A DNA stretch of 64,000 nucleotides from Sporolactobacillus sp. STSJ-5 (GTDB taxonomy: Bacteria > Bacillota > Bacilli > Bacillales > Sporolactobacillaceae), in NCBI RefSeq assembly GCF_024385605.1, contig NZ_JANFOJ010000008.1, forward strand, positions 96,725 through 160,724. Direction: 5' to 3'. Each line of letters begins with the position of its first letter. Position 1 is the stretch's first letter. The notes under the pieces are model-generated. The model ran no database searches. It was not told where the DNA came from and saw nothing but the letters and a program-made list of their open reading frames with translations. A program made the position numbers and the translations under genes. Of the stretch, positions 16,696-25,653 are shown piece after piece.

Positions 16696-17502
16696 ATGGT
16701 TAATTCTTCATGGCTTGGATTAAAAAACAAGGTAATCATTGTGACAGGCGGCGCATCCGGAATTGGCAAACATATTGCGCGTACACTTAAGGATACAGGC
16801 GCCCAGGTTGTTGTAGGTGATCTGAATGCGGAGACTGGTTCGCAGGATGAAGAAGGAATTTACTATGTTCAGCTCGATGTTACAAAAAAGGCAAGTGTTG
16901 AGCACTTGGTTGATCATGTAGTCGCTAAATTTGGAACTGTTGACGGACTTGTCAATAATGCGGGGATCAATCTTCCAAGATTGCTGGTCGATTTTAAAGG
17001 TGAAAAGCCGGAATATGAGCTGGATGAAAAAGCATTTGACCTCATGATCGGCGTGAATCAAAAAGGTGTATTCTTCATGACTCAGGCCGTTGTTCGAGAA
17101 TTTCTAAAGAAAGGCTCCGGTGTCGTGGTGAATACGTCTTCTGAAGCCGGCATGGAAGGATCAAATGGTCAAAGCTGTTATTCTGCAACAAAAGCGGCAG
17201 TTAATGGATTTACGCGTTCATGGGCAAAAGAGCTTGGCAGCCATCATATCCGTGTCGTAGCAGTGGCACCCGGAATTAATGAAAAAACAGGACTAACAAC
17301 AGACGCTTACAATGAAGCGCTTGCCTATACAAGAAACATTACGGTTGATCAGTTGGGAACGGATTATGCGAAAGCCATTCCTCTAGGCAGACCGGGTCGA
17401 CTGGACGATATCGGTAATTTGGTCACTTATCTGCTGTCTGACCGCGCCGATTATATTACTGGAACGACGATTAATATTACAGGCGGAAAATCGAGAGGCT
17501 GA
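16696..17502 (+). CDS. Sorbitol-6-phosphate 2-dehydrogenase
   Basis: A 268-residue short-chain dehydrogenase with TGGASGIGK (cofactor), NNAGIN and the catalytic YSATK tyrosine-lysine pair. The insertion around INLPRLLVDFKGEKPEYEL and the overall length match Gram-positive sorbitol-6-phosphate dehydrogenases (SorD/GutF), which oxidise PTS-imported sorbitol-6-phosphate to fructose-6-phosphate. The ATG at 16696 follows GAGGAGAG. First gene of the sorbitol operon, behind the cre/promoter region. Confidence 0.92.
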   Translation: MVNSSWLGLKNKVIIVTGGASGIGKHIARTLKDTGAQVVVGDLNAETGSQDEEGIYYVQLDVTKKASVEHLVDHVVAKFGTVDGLVNNAGINLPRLLVDFKGEKPEYELDEKAFDLMIGVNQKGVFFMTQAVVREFLKKGSGVVVNTSSEAGMEGSNGQSCYSATKAAVNGFTRSWAKELGSHHIRVVAVAPGINEKTGLTTDAYNEALAYTRNITVDQLGTDYAKAIPLGRPGRLDDIGNLVTYLLSDRADYITGTTINITGGKSRG

Positions 17503-17545
17503 TCATCGCCCGCCTCTCCGAGTTCGGCAATAAGAGGGGAATAAA

Positions 17546-19471
17546 ATGAGCAGATATACGCAAACTGATCGTCTCTCAATTATTGTGGGTGAACTCCGAA
17601 AAAAAGAATTTGTGTCGATAGAAGATTTGACTAAAGAACTGTTTGTGACGGAACGAACAATACGAAATGATGTAACAGCGCTCAATCACGAATTCGGCAA
17701 GACAGCCGAAATCCAATTAAATAAAGGACAGTATGCGATACATGTCTACCGCGATCAGGCTTACCGGAGCATTGCAGAAGCATTAACTAAAGATCAAAAA
17801 ACATCGGACTCGCCTGAAAATAGAGCGAAACGTTTAATCGCACAGCTGCTGGCAGCTAGTGTTCCGATAACGATGGATGATCTATCTGAACAATTAAGCG
17901 TCAGCCGTTCAACATTGGTCAATGATTTGACACGATTGCGTGTGACTCTTGATTCCTATGAATTAGTAATTAAGGGAAAACCTAATCAAGGCATCCAATT
18001 GCAGGGATCAGAGTGGCATAAGCGGCTCTATATTTTGCAAAACAATGATCATGTACTCGATCAGCCATTGGACAATAAAATGCATGATTTGGTTCGCCAA
18101 TTCGCCGTCACGTTTTCGCTTGCGGAAACAACGGAACGTGAATTTGCCCGGTATGTCAGTATTGTCCTCCGGCGCTCGGCTCAGAATCCGTTGATACAGA
18201 ACAGTGATGATTTTGATCAATCCTACATTGTGAAAACAAAAGAATATGAAAGAGTAAATACGCTGGCAGATCAGCTGGAGAAACGCTCCGGCAGTCTTTC
18301 CGCCGCGGAACGGGCTTTTCTAACGATTCCGGTATTGGGCAGGCGTTCGCCGGTACATCTTCCGACGGCCACGGCGGCTCCATTGCCTGAATCAATTTTG
18401 CAGCTTATCAAAGATATTGAGCAGCGCGTAAAAGAACAACTGAATATGGAAGTCAGCTTTAATAAGATCACCAAAGAGCTAGGCTATCATCTTATGTTCA
18501 TGCTGAATCGATTAGTTTTCGGTGTGAGCATCCGGAACTCTCTGATGAATGAGGTTCATGAGAAATATCCGCTTGCTTGTGAGATTGCCGCCATTGCCCA
18601 TGAAGTAATTGATGAACGTTATCAGATTCAAGTGACGGATGAGGAACTCAGTTATCTTGCCTATTATTTCGGCATTGTAATCACAGAGAATCAGGAGCAT
18701 CTACGCAGGCTTAAGCGTGTTGCGATTGTCTGCGATACGGGAAGAGGATCAGCACGCATCATAGCGATGCAGTTGAACAAAATCTTGCCTGACCATGTGG
18801 AAAAAGAACTCTTTTCGTCTATAGCAGTCACCAAGGACTTGCTCGAACACTTTGATATGATCTTTTCCACAGTCCCTTTGCCAAGTACGGTGCAGACACC
18901 GGTTATTGAAGTAAACGATATCTTTGATGAGCGGGAACTTGCGCAAGAAATTAAGAAACGCTGTGCGCTGGACAAATTGCAGATCAAGGGTAATCAAACC
19001 ACAACATCGATCATCAATCGTTTACTGAATGACGATCAATTCTATGTTCTGTCCGATCAGAAATCCTATAGCGAGAATCTGGTATTTATGATTAACCACC
19101 TAATGAAAAAGCAACTCGTTGATTCTGGATTCAAGGCGCGGCTCTTGAAAAGAGAGAAAATGAGAGCATCCATTTTTGACCAAGGCATTGCCTTCCCTCA
19201 TACGATTAATCTGGGAAGTGCGGAGATCGTGCTTTCCGTAGGCATCTATCCGACCAAACAAAAAATCGGAGAAAATGAGATTCGTATGATTTTTCTTTTA
19301 GGTATACCGGAAAGCCGGCACAATGAAACCTTACTCGTTCAGTTGTACGAAGAAATGATAGCGCTTGCGAAAAATCAAAACTTGCTCGATAAAGCTTCTG
19401 AAGAGACAACATGCTCAGAGATCAGAAGACTGATTAAAAAAAGTCTACAGCAGCAACATCAACCATATTGA
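17546..19471 (+). CDS. PRD-containing sorbitol operon regulator (GutR/SrlR-like)
   Basis: A 641-residue modular regulator. An N-terminal HTH (residues 1-65, FVTERTIRNDV) and a second HTH-like segment near 110-135 precede two PTS regulation domains (about 180-395). Then come an EIIB-like domain beginning AIVCDTGRGSA (about 395-485) and a C-terminal EIIA of the mannitol/fructose type with the phosphoacceptor context AFPHT (about 500-641). This is the architecture of MtlR/LicR-type activators controlled by PTS phosphorylation. It sits inside the sorbitol operon, 43 nt after the dehydrogenase gene, and presumably activates that operon when sorbitol is transported. Confidence 0.9.
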   Translation: MSRYTQTDRLSIIVGELRKKEFVSIEDLTKELFVTERTIRNDVTALNHEFGKTAEIQLNKGQYAIHVYRDQAYRSIAEALTKDQKTSDSPENRAKRLIAQLLAASVPITMDDLSEQLSVSRSTLVNDLTRLRVTLDSYELVIKGKPNQGIQLQGSEWHKRLYILQNNDHVLDQPLDNKMHDLVRQFAVTFSLAETTEREFARYVSIVLRRSAQNPLIQNSDDFDQSYIVKTKEYERVNTLADQLEKRSGSLSAAERAFLTIPVLGRRSPVHLPTATAAPLPESILQLIKDIEQRVKEQLNMEVSFNKITKELGYHLMFMLNRLVFGVSIRNSLMNEVHEKYPLACEIAAIAHEVIDERYQIQVTDEELSYLAYYFGIVITENQEHLRRLKRVAIVCDTGRGSARIIAMQLNKILPDHVEKELFSSIAVTKDLLEHFDMIFSTVPLPSTVQTPVIEVNDIFDERELAQEIKKRCALDKLQIKGNQTTTSIINRLLNDDQFYVLSDQKSYSENLVFMINHLMKKQLVDSGFKARLLKREKMRASIFDQGIAFPHTINLGSAEIVLSVGIYPTKQKIGENEIRMIFLLGIPESRHNETLLVQLYEEMIALAKNQNLLDKASEETTCSEIRRLIKKSLQQQHQPY

Positions 19472-19485
19472 GGGAGTGAAGCCCT

Positions 19486-19956
19486 ATGTTTTACTTTACT
19501 TTGATGATTTTTATCGGTGGGGCCTTCCTATTGCAAATTTTCCTCGGTTACTTTCAAATCAAGCATTTTTCTAATGTATTTGTGGAGATGCGCCGAAAAG
19601 GGAAGGTAGCAATTGGACGAAAAAAGGGACATTTCAAGTCCGGAACGATTGTCTTTTTCACCGTTGATCCTGACGGCAACATAGTAGATGCGCGGAAGAT
19701 GCAGGGAGTTACTATACTAGCCCGCTTTCATGAAATGAATGAGTTTCTTCATGAGAATATTCAGCGATTGCCTGATATGAAAATAAAGCGGTGCAACAAA
19801 TTGCTCCAGAAAGCTATTGCTGATAGTGTGCATAATTACACGGTTGTCGCAAATGGCGGGGTAATCAAAGAGTCTCCGAGAACTCCAGTGGCAGGCGCAT
19901 CATTAATGATTAAGAGCTTATTTCAGAAAGTACGAAAATCAAATAATCAGGGGTGA
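19486..19956 (+). CDS. gutM: Glucitol operon activator protein GutM
   Basis: A 156-residue protein with an N-terminal membrane helix and the GutM family pattern (IKHFSNVFVEMRRKGKVAIGRKKG, shown in part; residues about 25-50). GutM is an accessory activator of sorbitol PTS operons. The start follows GAGGGAG, 14 nt after the regulator stop. It ends 5 nt before the EIIC start, so translation is likely coupled. Confidence 0.9.
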   Translation: MFYFTLMIFIGGAFLLQIFLGYFQIKHFSNVFVEMRRKGKVAIGRKKGHFKSGTIVFFTVDPDGNIVDARKMQGVTILARFHEMNEFLHENIQRLPDMKIKRCNKLLQKAIADSVHNYTVVANGGVIKESPRTPVAGASLMIKSLFQKVRKSNNQG

Positions 19957-19961
19957 GTAAA

Positions 19962-20516
19962 ATGGATCTGTTAGTAGGTGCTGCAAAGGGATTTATCTAT
20001 CTTTTTCAAATGGGCGGCAAGACGTTTATTTCGTGGATGACGAGCATCGTACCGCTTGTACTCATGCTATTGGTTGCGATGAACGCTTTAATCGGTTTAA
20101 TTGGTGCTGATCGAATTAACAAGCTGGCGGCCAAATCCGCAAGCAATCCGCTCCTTCGGTACATGGTTCTGCCTTTTCTCGGCGCATTTATGCTGGCCAA
20201 TCCAATGGTGCATTCGCTCGGACGGTTTATGCCTGAATACTACAAGCCAAGTTACTTTGCATCCGCAGCTTATTTCTGCCATACAAGCAACGGTGTATTT
20301 CCGCATATTAATGCGGCCGAACTCTTTATCTGGCTTGGTATCGCCCAAGGAGTTCAGCAACTGGGATTGGACACTACTCCTCTTGCAATCCGATACTTGC
20401 TTGTCGGACTCGTCGCCAATTTCTTCTGCGGATGGATTACCGATTTCATGACAGGCTGGGTATCGAAACAGCAAAATGTGACATTAAGTAAAACAGCAGA
20501 TCTAAAAAATAGTTGA
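19962..20516 (+). CDS. srlA: PTS glucitol/sorbitol EIIC component
   Basis: A 184-residue membrane protein of the sorbitol EIIC family (SrlA/GutA), with hydrophobic helices and conserved stretches [22 protein letters not shown] and [18 protein letters not shown]. It forms part of the sorbitol-translocating channel in the inner membrane. The ATG at 19962 is preceded by AGGGGTGAG at good spacing. The GTG at 19953 lies inside that site and is less likely. Confidence 0.93.
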   Translation: MDLLVGAAKGFIYLFQMGGKTFISWMTSIVPLVLMLLVAMNALIGLIGADRINKLAAKSASNPLLRYMVLPFLGAFMLANPMVHSLGRFMPEYYKPSYFASAAYFCHTSNGVFPHINAAELFIWLGIAQGVQQLGLDTTPLAIRYLLVGLVANFFCGWITDFMTGWVSKQQNVTLSKTADLKNS

Positions 20517-20529
20517 GAGGGTGAACAGC

Positions 20530-21537
20530 ATGTTCAAATCAGCTCGAGTTGTCAAAGGTAGCGGCGGATATGGCGGACCGCTAACGATTACACCGACCGA
20601 AGGAAAAGATAAAATTGTCTATATTGTCGGGGGCGGCAATAAACCCGCGATTGTTGATAAGCTTGCTGAAATTACCGGTGGGGTTCCTGTTAATGGGTTT
20701 AAAACCAGTGTACCTGACGAAGAGGCTGCCGTCGTCATTGTTGATTGCGGCGGAACGCTTCGATGCGGGATTTATCCGAAAAAAGGAATCCCGACGATAA
20801 ATGTCATGCCAACCGGTAAAAGCGGTCCGTTAGCTCAATATATTAATGAGCATATCTATGTGTCCAATGTTGGTGTTGATCAAATTTCTGCATGGGAAGG
20901 TGCAGTCGATTCTTCAGAAGCAAGTGAAGCGTCACCATCAGATACGCAGAAAACCTATAAATACAGTTCAGATAAGAAAATTTCCGAGACTTTAGCAGCG
21001 AGCGAACACCAAGATTTGTTTACGAAAATCGGACTTGGTGCAGGAAGAGTAGTCAGCACGCTCTACCAGGCAGGTCGTGACGCCGTTCAGACCATGATTA
21101 ACACAATCCTCCCTTTTATGGCGTTTGTAGCGATGATCATTGGAATCATTCAGGGTTCCGGGATCGGAAATTGGTTTGGCAAAGTGATGTCTCCGCTTGC
21201 AGGCAACATATGGGGCTTGATGCTGATTGGATTCATTTGCTCGCTCCCATTCCTTTCACCGTTGCTTGGCCCCGGCGGAGTCATCGGGCAAGTTATCGGA
21301 ACATTAATCGGTGTGGAAATTGGCAAAGGAAATATTCCACCGCAATTAGCATTGCCGGCACTTTTTGCGATTAATACACAAAATGCTTGTGACTTTGTTC
21401 CGGTCGGATTAGGTCTTGCTGAAGCGAAACCGGAAACAGTAGAGGTTGGCGTTCCGGCAGTACTCTATTCACGCTTCCTAACCGGTGTGCCGCGCGTTGT
21501 TCTTGCTTGGTTGTGCAGTTTCGGACTTTATGTCTAA
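20530..21537 (+). CDS. srlE: PTS glucitol/sorbitol EIIB-EIIC component
   Basis: A 335-residue protein. The N-terminal cytosolic EIIB domain (about 1-125) starts with [10 protein letters not shown] and carries C73 and C79 in the conserved [13 protein letters not shown] block, one of which is the phosphocysteine. The C-terminal part (about 175-335) is membranous, with [13 protein letters not shown] and [10 protein letters not shown]. It takes phosphate from EIIA and gives it to incoming sorbitol. The ATG at 20530 follows GAGAGGGTG. It lies 13 nt after srlA. Confidence 0.93.
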   Translation: MFKSARVVKGSGGYGGPLTITPTEGKDKIVYIVGGGNKPAIVDKLAEITGGVPVNGFKTSVPDEEAAVVIVDCGGTLRCGIYPKKGIPTINVMPTGKSGPLAQYINEHIYVSNVGVDQISAWEGAVDSSEASEASPSDTQKTYKYSSDKKISETLAASEHQDLFTKIGLGAGRVVSTLYQAGRDAVQTMINTILPFMAFVAMIIGIIQGSGIGNWFGKVMSPLAGNIWGLMLIGFICSLPFLSPLLGPGGVIGQVIGTLIGVEIGKGNIPPQLALPALFAINTQNACDFVPVGLGLAEAKPETVEVGVPAVLYSRFLTGVPRVVLAWLCSFGLYV

Positions 21538-21585
21538 AAAAAAGGTATTCGTGCATTGTGTTTAAGTATTAAAGGAGGGTGAAAA

Positions 21586-21978
21586 ATGTTCGGTATGAAA
21601 AGAAAATCAGAGGATCGCACAGAGATCTATAAAACAGAGATTAAAAGTATCGGCAAACTGGCAAAAGAGTTTCTTCAAGAAAGAATGCTTATTTTGTTTG
21701 GCAACGAGGCACCTGAAGGATTAAAGGACTATTGCTTCGGCATCGATGTAGAGTCGGTACATGACAAAATTCAAACAGGTCAATATTTATCTATAGATGA
21801 CAGCAAATTCAAAATTACGGCAGTCGGCCGCCTCGTTCAGAAAAATCTTGCGGATCTCGGTCATATCACAATGAGATTTGACGGCAGCACGAAGGCGGAT
21901 CTGGCGGGCACACTATACCTTGAAAGCAAACCGATCCCAGACATTGGCATTGGAACGCAAATTGCCATTGTTGGGTAA
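21586..21978 (+). CDS. srlB: PTS glucitol/sorbitol EIIA component lacking the usual phospho-histidine
   Basis: A 130-residue EIIA of the glucitol family, recognisable by APEGLKDYCF, KITAVG and LGHITMRFDGS. In E. coli SrlB the phosphoacceptor His43 lies in YCFIHCHGE. Here the collinear stretch reads YCFGIDVES, with the same spacing of 26 residues to TAVG, so Ile occupies the His43 position. The nearest histidine (VHDK) does not align. If real, this protein cannot accept phosphate in the normal way, and another EIIA would be needed. GGAGGG precedes the ATG. Last gene of the sorbitol operon, 48 nt after srlE. Confidence 0.85.
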   Translation: MFGMKRKSEDRTEIYKTEIKSIGKLAKEFLQERMLILFGNEAPEGLKDYCFGIDVESVHDKIQTGQYLSIDDSKFKITAVGRLVQKNLADLGHITMRFDGSTKADLAGTLYLESKPIPDIGIGTQIAIVG

Positions 21979-22000
21979 CTGATGAAAAGAGAGGGTCGCC

Positions 22001-22745
22001 CGAGCCGAGTTCATGCACGAAAACTGAACTTCAATGCACGAAAAGTAGGGATCAATGCATGAAAATCAAGTGTCAATGCACGAATCCGCCAGCCCAATGC
22101 ATAAATAAGAGCTCGAGCCGAGTTCATGCACGAAAACTGAACTTCAATGCATGAAAAGTAGGGTTCAATGCACGAAAATCAAGCGCCAATGCATAAATAA
22201 GGGCTCGAGCCGAGTTCATGCATGAAAACTGAACTTCAATGCATGAAAAGTAGGGTCCAATGCACGAAAATCAAGCGCCAATGCACAAATCCGCCAGCTC
22301 AATGCATAAATAAGAGTTCGAGCCGAGTTCATGCACGAAAACTGAACTTCAATGCATGAAAAGTAGGGTTCAATGCATGAAAATTCAGCGCCAATGCATG
22401 AACCCGCCAGCTCAATGCATAAATAAGGGCTCGAGCCGAGTTCATGCACGAAAACTGAACTTCAATGCACGAAAAGTAGGGTTCAATGCATGAAAATTCA
22501 GCGCCAATGCATGAACCCGCCAGCTCAATGCATAAATAAGAGCCCGGGCCGAGTTCATGCATGAAACCTGAACTTCAATGCACGAAAAGTAGGGTCCAAT
22601 GCATGAAAATCAAGAGTCAATGCACAAATCCACCAACTCAATGCATAAATAAGAGCTCGAGCCGAGTTCATGCATGAAAACTGAACTTCAATGCATGAAA
22701 ATCAAGTGTCAATGCACGAACCTGTCAGCTCAATGCATAAATAAA
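22001..22745. repeat. Hierarchical array, 113-bp units of TGCAYGAAA modules
   Basis: Seven higher-order units begin (TTCATGCA) at 22010, 22123, 22215, 22328, 22441, 22554 and 22667. Spacing is exactly 113 bp except one 92-bp unit that has lost a single 21-bp module. A full unit has five modules: four of about 21 bp with core CAATGCAYGAAA and linkers CTGAACT, GTAGGGT, TCAAGCG and CCGCCAG, and a 30-bp closing module with ATAAATAAGRGCTCGAGCCGAG (first 20 bases: ATAAATAAGRGCTCGAGCCG). The array begins 22 nt after srlB without a terminator and ends just before one, so it may be transcribed as 3' UTR. Open frames within it are a by-product of the repeat. Confidence 0.95.
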
Positions 22746-22761
22746 AGGTTGATAAAAATTA

Positions 22762-22812
22762 AAGAGGATGTCTCATAGTCAAAAAATCGACTTTTGAGAC
22801 ATCCTCTTTTCA
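22762..22812. terminator. Bidirectional terminator after the 22-kb array
   Basis: AAGAGGATGTCTCA pairs perfectly with TGAGACATCCTCTT and is followed by TTTT; A-rich sequence on the other side allows action on both strands. From 22813 to 23047 I see nothing beyond a second GGGACAGCCTCTTTAT fragment resembling half of the hairpin. Confidence 0.85.
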
Positions 22813-23047
22813 TTTAAGCCATCTTTTGGGACAGCCTCTTTATTTGCTTTTTTAGGTAAGCTTAACGTGCTGAAAAATGCATTTCGGCAGCAGCAAGCAG
22901 CATAGGCTTCTCATGAACCCGATTAACGACTTCAAGCGCTGAACGGCAGATGCTGTGAACACGCCGATTAAGCAGGTACTGATCACGAAACCTTAACTGC
23001 AGATTGCACAAAAAAAGTGATCAGAAAGTAGGCGAAAACATCAGTTT

Positions 23048-24142
23048 TTAGAAGCATTCCTTCGGCACCCAGCCGACCGATCCGTCTTTTTTGACGAGCG
23101 TATAGCCCGCACATGTATCGTTGATGACGGCAACCCGATCATGTTCCGCAACCGTCAATCCGCTCGCACTGACATCGTCGTCCGCGAAAAGCGCTGCTCC
23201 CTTTTTCACCAAGAACTCATTTTTGAGCCATTGCTTGAGTCCCAGATTCACATTTTCACAGAGACTGAAATATTTTCCCTGTTTAAGCAGTCTTATCTCA
23301 TAGTTCGGATAGTTCAGCGTGCCAATGAAATCCGTCGGAGCAGTATAAGCTTTTCGAACGGTTGCAGTCTGATGAAAATGATCCGCATAGGTGTAGGTGA
23401 TCCGATCACCTTGCGGATGGCGTTCAATGATCAGGGCATTCAGCTGTCCGTCGAAACGCACCTGATTACCGCCGTCGATGCAAATCATCCGCTTATCGGG
23501 ATCAATGATCGGATTGTGGCAAGTGACGGATTCGGCGCGATAATTGACGACCGGCCAGTGTCCGACGACCACAGTCTTCGCGCATTGATGCTTGCGTGTA
23601 TAGAAATGAGGGAGCGCAGTGGCTGATCGGTGGCTCGTCTCTCGCCAATCCTTAATGTCGTCGATCCCCGCGTGAATAAACAAATAATGATCGGCTTCCA
23701 GAGCGGTCGGCAAGGAAAACAGCCAGTCTATTTCCTCACCACAGTTGCAATGGTAAAAATTCGCCAACTCTGTGACCGAATTAAAATCGGCATAGGTCCG
23801 TCCGTGTTCCTGCAGCCATTCATTCATGATCGAATGCGGATTTCGTTCCAGATGACCAAAGAATGTCGGATCATGATCGAAGGCATGATGAATCAGCCGG
23901 TCGCAGTTTCCTTCGGTTATATAGGCATTGGTATTTTCCTCGGTCAGTCTTCTGGCAAAGCGGATTACGCCCAAGCTGTTAGGACCTCGTTCGCACAAAT
24001 CGCCATTGATGATCAGCGTATCTTCCGTACTATAATGAACTTTTTCAAGCAGTTCCTGAAAAAGACTCAAATCGCCGTGAATGTCGGAAATGACGATGAC
24101 CCGTCCGGTTTCCGGGAACGTGATATTTTGAATGTGAAGCAT
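23048..24142 (-). CDS. Calcineurin-like metallophosphoesterase with C-terminal SH3-like segment
   Basis: A 364-residue protein. Residues 1-245 hold the metallophosphoesterase motifs in order: DIHGD, GDLCERG, GNCD, an IHAGID histidine block and GHWP, followed by CIDGG. This resembles PrpE/bis(5'-nucleosyl)-tetraphosphatase-like and serine/threonine phosphatase-like enzymes using two metal ions. The C-terminal 120 residues differ from simple phosphatases and end in a bacterial SH3-like strand pattern (YTLVKKDGSVGWVPKECF). AAGGAG precedes the ATG. Substrate unknown. Confidence 0.85.
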   Translation of the reverse strand: MLHIQNITFPETGRVIVISDIHGDLSLFQELLEKVHYSTEDTLIINGDLCERGPNSLGVIRFARRLTEENTNAYITEGNCDRLIHHAFDHDPTFFGHLERNPHSIMNEWLQEHGRTYADFNSVTELANFYHCNCGEEIDWLFSLPTALEADHYLFIHAGIDDIKDWRETSHRSATALPHFYTRKHQCAKTVVVGHWPVVNYRAESVTCHNPIIDPDKRMICIDGGNQVRFDGQLNALIIERHPQGDRITYTYADHFHQTATVRKAYTAPTDFIGTLNYPNYEIRLLKQGKYFSLCENVNLGLKQWLKNEFLVKKGAALFADDDVSASGLTVAEHDRVAVINDTCAGYTLVKKDGSVGWVPKECF

Positions 24143-24255
24143 AGGAAATCTCCTTCTGCAAAATGGCCGAGCAGCTCTATGGATAAAAGTTCTTCTTAAT
24201 AGCTTATATTATAGCTTAATTGATGAGTTGAGGTATGGATAAACGTTCTGTAAAG

Positions 24256-24300
24256 AACCCCTGCCGTTTTCCATGTTCGTGGGAAGAAGGCAGGGGTTTA
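24256..24300 (-). terminator. Terminator after the ferritin-like gene
   Basis: AACCCCTGCC and GGCAGGGGTT form a 10-bp stem with a 20-nt loop. On the minus strand it is followed by a T-rich stretch (TTCTTTAC). Confidence 0.75.
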
Positions 24301-24314
24301 CGGACTTGCAATGG

Positions 24315-24761
24315 TTAAGCTAAATTGGTTGTCATGAACCCAAAACGGATTGCATGTTTGATCTCATCTGAAAATGCACGTAATAAAATGTTTCGAACCG
24401 TCGGGTCTGACTGTGTTAAATAGAGATTCCGATATGTCTCGTAATCTTCCAGCTCATCACGATAAGCAATGCGCAAGCCTTCCGAAAAGGATTGAAACTG
24501 GACCGGCGTGATTTGATAGACCGGCTGATTGCCAGTCAACTGAACGTAAAGCCAACTGAATAATTGAAAATGATCGTGTTCATCTTGACGAATCCTAAGG
24601 ATATCTGCCTTCATTTGCTCGTTTGGTGCTGCTTCAGCCAAACGTCCATAGAAATCGACAGCCGTTGCCTCACCTTTCACGGCATCGAGAACGGCAGAAG
24701 TAAATGTAGAAGAGGTGCTGCCTTGGCCGATCTGTCGGTACTGCTGATCATCGTAAAACAC
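24315..24761 (-). CDS. Ferritin-like (four-helix diiron-type) protein
   Basis: A 148-residue helical protein with ferritin-like carboxylate/histidine spacing: KGEATAVDFYGRL, RQDEHDHFQLF, then ELEDYETYRNLY and FSDEIKHAIRFGF. The paired ExxH-type motifs suggest a metal site. Similar small proteins occur widely in spore-forming Bacilli, with unknown function. The GTG start at 24761 is preceded by AGGTGGTGA at suitable spacing. Monocistronic on the minus strand. Confidence 0.8.
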   Translation of the reverse strand: MFYDDQQYRQIGQGSTSSTFTSAVLDAVKGEATAVDFYGRLAEAAPNEQMKADILRIRQDEHDHFQLFSWLYVQLTGNQPVYQITPVQFQSFSEGLRIAYRDELEDYETYRNLYLTQSDPTVRNILLRAFSDEIKHAIRFGFMTTNLA

Positions 24762-24888
24762 GAATAGTCACCACCTATTTTTTTCTCGTTATAGGCTATG
24801 GTTATTTTAGATTTATGTGAGTACCCAAGGTGAGTTGTATCTCATTCTTTTTGAATACCTTTAAAAAAGGTAATGCATAAATCGGAAA

Positions 24889-25653
24889 TTATATGCTTTT
24901 TTTCTTAAACAACATCATGGCGAGAATTAGCGTACTCAGGATCAGGGCGCAGGTGCTCCAAGCGGTATTGAGTAACTGATCAAACGCTGCTTTGCCTGTC
25001 AATAAGGCAACGTTTTCTGAAACGAGCTTCAAAGGATTAAACGGATCCATTCTGAAAATAGCTTGGCAGATGAGTAGAATCCCCAGCCCGGCAGCGGTTA
25101 CAAGAAGTCCACCGAATGCTCCTCGCGTGACGACACTTGCCAGTAGGAGAAATGCGAGAAGAAAGGCACCGAATAACCAGAGGCAGAAAAGCGAGAAAAA
25201 CAAATGGCTGACAGAAATGGTTTGAAAAAAATACAGCGTGTAGCCGTAATTGATCAGAGTGGCAAGTGCGTAGCTTAATGTCCACAAAGTCAAAGCGGAA
25301 GCATATTTGGCAAGGATGACCGCATGGCGGGACAGTCCTTTTGACAGCGGGATGATTAATGTCCCTTTGGCAAGATCTTGAGACAGCAAACCACCAAAGA
25401 CAAGAAGCAATACGACTGTGCCCATCTGCGAGAAATTTTTGAAAAACTGAGTAAAAGCATCGATGAATGTGGGTTCCGGAATCTTGAGAACCATTCCCTC
25501 AACGCCAACATTTGCAAGAATGTCGGGCATCATTTTGGCAGTCAGAGGACTCATCATACCGAAAATAGCGGTCACTGAAAACAAAATAAGGACTCTGTAA
25601 TTTCGAATCGCTTCAAGCAGTTCTTTTTTGAAAAATGCAGTGAATCCATTCAT
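24889..25653 (-). CDS. ABC-2 type transporter permease
   Basis: A 254-residue membrane protein with six predicted helices and the ABC-2 permease look (KKELLEAIRNYRVLILF at the N-terminus, then GGLLSQDLAKGTLIIPLSKGLSR in part as a cytoplasmic loop). It overlaps the ATPase gene by 4 nt (ATGA) and is the last gene of the five-gene operon running 28233 to 24889. It is the membrane part of an exporter whose substrate is unknown; operon type suggests envelope stress or peptide antibiotic defence. Confidence 0.9.
   Translation of the reverse strand: MNGFTAFFKKELLEAIRNYRVLILFSVTAIFGMMSPLTAKMMPDILANVGVEGMVLKIPEPTFIDAFTQFFKNFSQMGTVVLLLVFGGLLSQDLAKGTLIIPLSKGLSRHAVILAKYASALTLWTLSYALATLINYGYTLYFFQTISVSHLFFSLFCLWLFGAFLLAFLLLASVVTRGAFGGLLVTAAGLGILLICQAIFRMDPFNPLKLVSENVALLTGKAAFDQLLNTAWSTCALILSTLILAMMLFKKKSI

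Noticed and set aside
22216..22562. Two near-identical 77-residue minus-strand proteins
   Set aside because: They are the same frame read in successive 113-bp repeat units, offset by exactly 113 bp.
22001..22745. CRISPR array
   Set aside because: Cores are only about 12 bp, linkers repeat from unit to unit in fixed order, and no cas gene is present, so the linkers are not unique spacers.
23141..24199. Plus-strand frames of 161 and 189 codons opposite the phosphoesterase
   Set aside because: They are antisense to a gene with complete metallophosphoesterase motifs and lack ribosome binding sites.
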